From positions 1,132,501-1,196,500 of the forward strand of contig NZ_CP091913.1 in assembly GCF_022063185.1 (NCBI RefSeq): a DNA stretch of 64,000 nt. The letters run 5' to 3'. The translations under genes were made by a program, and so were the position numbers. The stretch comes from Nostoc sp. UHCC 0870. Lineage in GTDB: Bacteria; Cyanobacteriota; Cyanobacteriia; Cyanobacteriales; Nostocaceae. Below are positions 62,381-64,000 of this stretch, piece after piece (within the stretch, counting starts at the first letter, position 1; the number at the start of each line of letters is the position of its first letter). Below the pieces are notes generated by a model. It was given only the letters and a program-made list of their open reading frames with translations. It did no database searches and was not told the origin of the DNA.

Positions 62381-64000
62381 ATGGGTGAAGTACCTTACCT
62401 GGGTTTAAATCCATTTTCAGAAAAAGACGCACCATTCTTTTTTGGCCGGGATGAGCAAAAAAGAGCGATCGCCAGAAATCTTCGGGTTTCGCGTCTGACA
62501 GTCCTGCTGGGGGAAAGTGGAGTAGGCAAGAGTTCCATTCTGCAAGCTGGCGTTGTTCCCCAGTTCCACCGAGATGGCGAACAACACCAACAAGAGCATG
62601 ATGGTAAGCCTTTGTGGGCTGTTGTTGTGTTCAATGCCTGGCACAGTGATAATCCGTTGATGCTACTAGTAAACGAGATTCGGCATTCTGTTGCCGCAGC
62701 ATTAAAAATTGACCCGGCTAGCTTGAAAGATGAGGCAACAATCACCGAAAGTCTGCAAACCTGGACAGAGATGTTGAGTGAAGAGCCAGAAAGAGGTCAA
62801 ATTTTTATTATTCTAGACCAATTTGAGGAGTACTTTCAGTATCACTCACAGGAGTCTGGCGAAGAAACATTCGCCGATGAGTTTCCCCGATGGGTCAATC
62901 GTCCCAGCTTGTCGGTCAATTTCCTCATTGCCATGCGCCAGGATGCTCTAGCTAAACTCAATCACTTCCAGGGACGAATTATCAATATATTTGATAATCA
63001 ACTGGTACTCCAGCGTCTTGACCGACCTTCAGCACGAGACGCAATTGTCAAGCCAATTGGGCAATACAACCTGCAACAGATTATCACCAACCACTTTATG
63101 ACCTCGCGACTCACCCTACTTTCTACACCTAGTATGGAAAAAAGTCGCATCCTCAAGTATGGTGTTGTCCATCGCTTGCAGCAGATCGCCCAGCAAAATC
63201 TGCACAATCAGAGCGTACCTCAAATAGCTACTGTTATTTTTAATTACTGGCGTGGTAATCCGGTCGTTAATTTAAAACAGCAGGTGGATAACGACATCAG
63301 AAAAATCTTTCCCGATGTCCAAGTTCCTCAAGCCGGGACTTCATTGGCTCAAACCTTGCAGGAGTGGGCGGAGCATATCAGTGGTAAAGAAGGAAAAGGT
63401 AAACTTTTTATTATCCTCGACCAGTTTGAAGAGTTTTTCCAGTATCAGCAGCCAGACATGGAAGAAGGAAGCTTTGTTGCCGAATTTGCCCGTGCGGTCA
63501 ATTATGCTGAACTACCTGTCCATTTCCTGATTGCTATCCGTGATGAGGCATTAAATTTACTCAAATATTTTGAACAGCGCATCCCTGGTATTTTTGACAA
63601 CCACTTGCGTATTAAAGAACTAGAAGAAGACTCAGCGATCGCTGATTTAGTCAAACCGATTGAAGAACCAACCGACAAAACAAGCCAGGCGATCGCGATC
63701 GAACCCGAACTAGTTGAGGAGGTCTTAAATCAGGTTCAGGTGGGTATGGTTTCTCTCATCGAAACTGATCAGGGTAGGATAAGTATTCCTTCTACCTCCC
63801 AAGAAAATATAGAAATTGAAGCTCCCTTTCTAGAACTGGTAATGGAACGCCTCTGGAAAGAAGAGATCGGCAAAAAAGGCTCACACTGCCTACGGTTAGA
63901 GACACTGAATCAATTCAGCATTCCAGAGAAGAATATAACTGCCGCCCAAAGGATCGCTAACGAGCATCTAAGTGAACAGATGAATATTCTCTCAGACAGA
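62381..64000 (+). CDS. STAND NTPase (nSTAND1-like), 3' end outside window
   Basis: The frame is open from ATG 62381 to the end of the window (540 codons, no stop). YLGLNPFSEKDAPFFFGRDEQ is the usual nSTAND1 start. Walker A GESGVGKSS lies near 43-51 and Walker B IFIILDQFEEYF near 136-147. The module is then repeated: LLSTPSMEKSRIL near 246-258 stands where the P-loop should be and lacks its glycines, and LFIILDQFEEFF recurs near 338-349. FLELVMERLWKEE near 485 leads towards the winged-helix region. A C-terminal sensor (often WD40 or TPR) is expected beyond the window. Confidence 0.88.
   Translation, partial: MGEVPYLGLNPFSEKDAPFFFGRDEQKRAIARNLRVSRLTVLLGESGVGKSSILQAGVVPQFHRDGEQHQQEHDGKPLWAVVVFNAWHSDNPLMLLVNEIRHSVAAALKIDPASLKDEATITESLQTWTEMLSEEPERGQIFIILDQFEEYFQYHSQESGEETFADEFPRWVNRPSLSVNFLIAMRQDALAKLNHFQGRIINIFDNQLVLQRLDRPSARDAIVKPIGQYNLQQIITNHFMTSRLTLLSTPSMEKSRILKYGVVHRLQQIAQQNLHNQSVPQIATVIFNYWRGNPVVNLKQQVDNDIRKIFPDVQVPQAGTSLAQTLQEWAEHISGKEGKGKLFIILDQFEEFFQYQQPDMEEGSFVAEFARAVNYAELPVHFLIAIRDEALNLLKYFEQRIPGIFDNHLRIKELEEDSAIADLVKPIEEPTDKTSQAIAIEPELVEEVLNQVQVGMVSLIETDQGRISIPSTSQENIEIEAPFLELVMERLWKEEIGKKGSHCLRLETLNQFSIPEKNITAAQRIANEHLSEQMNILSDR

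Overview
The window looks like chromosome of a filamentous, heterocyst-type cyanobacterium (Nostoc/Anabaena/Trichormus group). The evidence is the many HIP1 octamers (GCGATCGC), heptanucleotide tandem repeats (STRR type, e.g. AATTACG, AGTCAAC, GGTGACA), dispersed hairpin repeats, an ssl1498-family light-harvesting-like protein and a PATAN-type chemotaxis cluster. The species cannot be fixed from the sequence alone.

Layout. 1-7.4 kb: end of a MscS channel gene; a secreted galactose-oxidase-like protein gene split by a complete IS4-type insertion sequence with a visible target duplication; a MITE; topA. 7.5-10 kb: a J-domain-like protein, then a gene-free stretch holding about six tandem, related, terminator-ended units on the minus strand (candidate small RNAs), then tRNA-Ser(CGA). 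10.4-12.7 kb: arsM-arsS for arsenosugar synthesis. 12.9-14.7 kb: an unrecognised four-gene cassette (AAA ATPase plus three small proteins). 14.9-19.9 kb: housekeeping genes (proB, yqeG-like phosphatase, ruvX, GNAT). 20.5-25.2 kb: a secreted DUF4360 protein, Coq4-like protein, cytochrome P450 and amino-acid permease.

25.4-38.4 kb is a phosphonate cluster: transporter phnCDE, GntR repressor phnF (divergent), then phnG, phnH, a GNAT, phnI, phnM, a PhnZ-like HD oxygenase, phnJ, phnK, phnL and a second phnM. PhnGHIJKL with PhnM form the C-P lyase pathway. The HD protein suggests a second, oxidative way to cleave C-P bonds. phnI carries two in-frame heptamer-repeat blocks.

38.9-46.3 kb is a chemotaxis-like operon (PATAN-REC, CheY, CheW, MCP, CheA-REC), probably for type IV pilus motility. 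46.8-51 kb holds a DUF559 nuclease with a minisatellite-encoded Ser-rich N-terminus, and an NTPase/TPR gene pair whose TPR array is made of near-identical 120-bp units. 51.4-57.7 kb: ilvN, a BON protein, an alpha/beta hydrolase, infC and a transporter-HEAT fusion.

58.4-64 kb, running off the window, is the most striking locus: an intracellular S8 protease, a stand-alone I9-like inhibitor, a trypco2-domain protein, a CHAT-SIR2 fusion and a STAND NTPase. The STAND core is duplicated, and the second copy has lost its P-loop. The parts are known from NTP-dependent biological conflict systems; this exact combination is the best candidate here for an undescribed defence or programmed-cell-death system.
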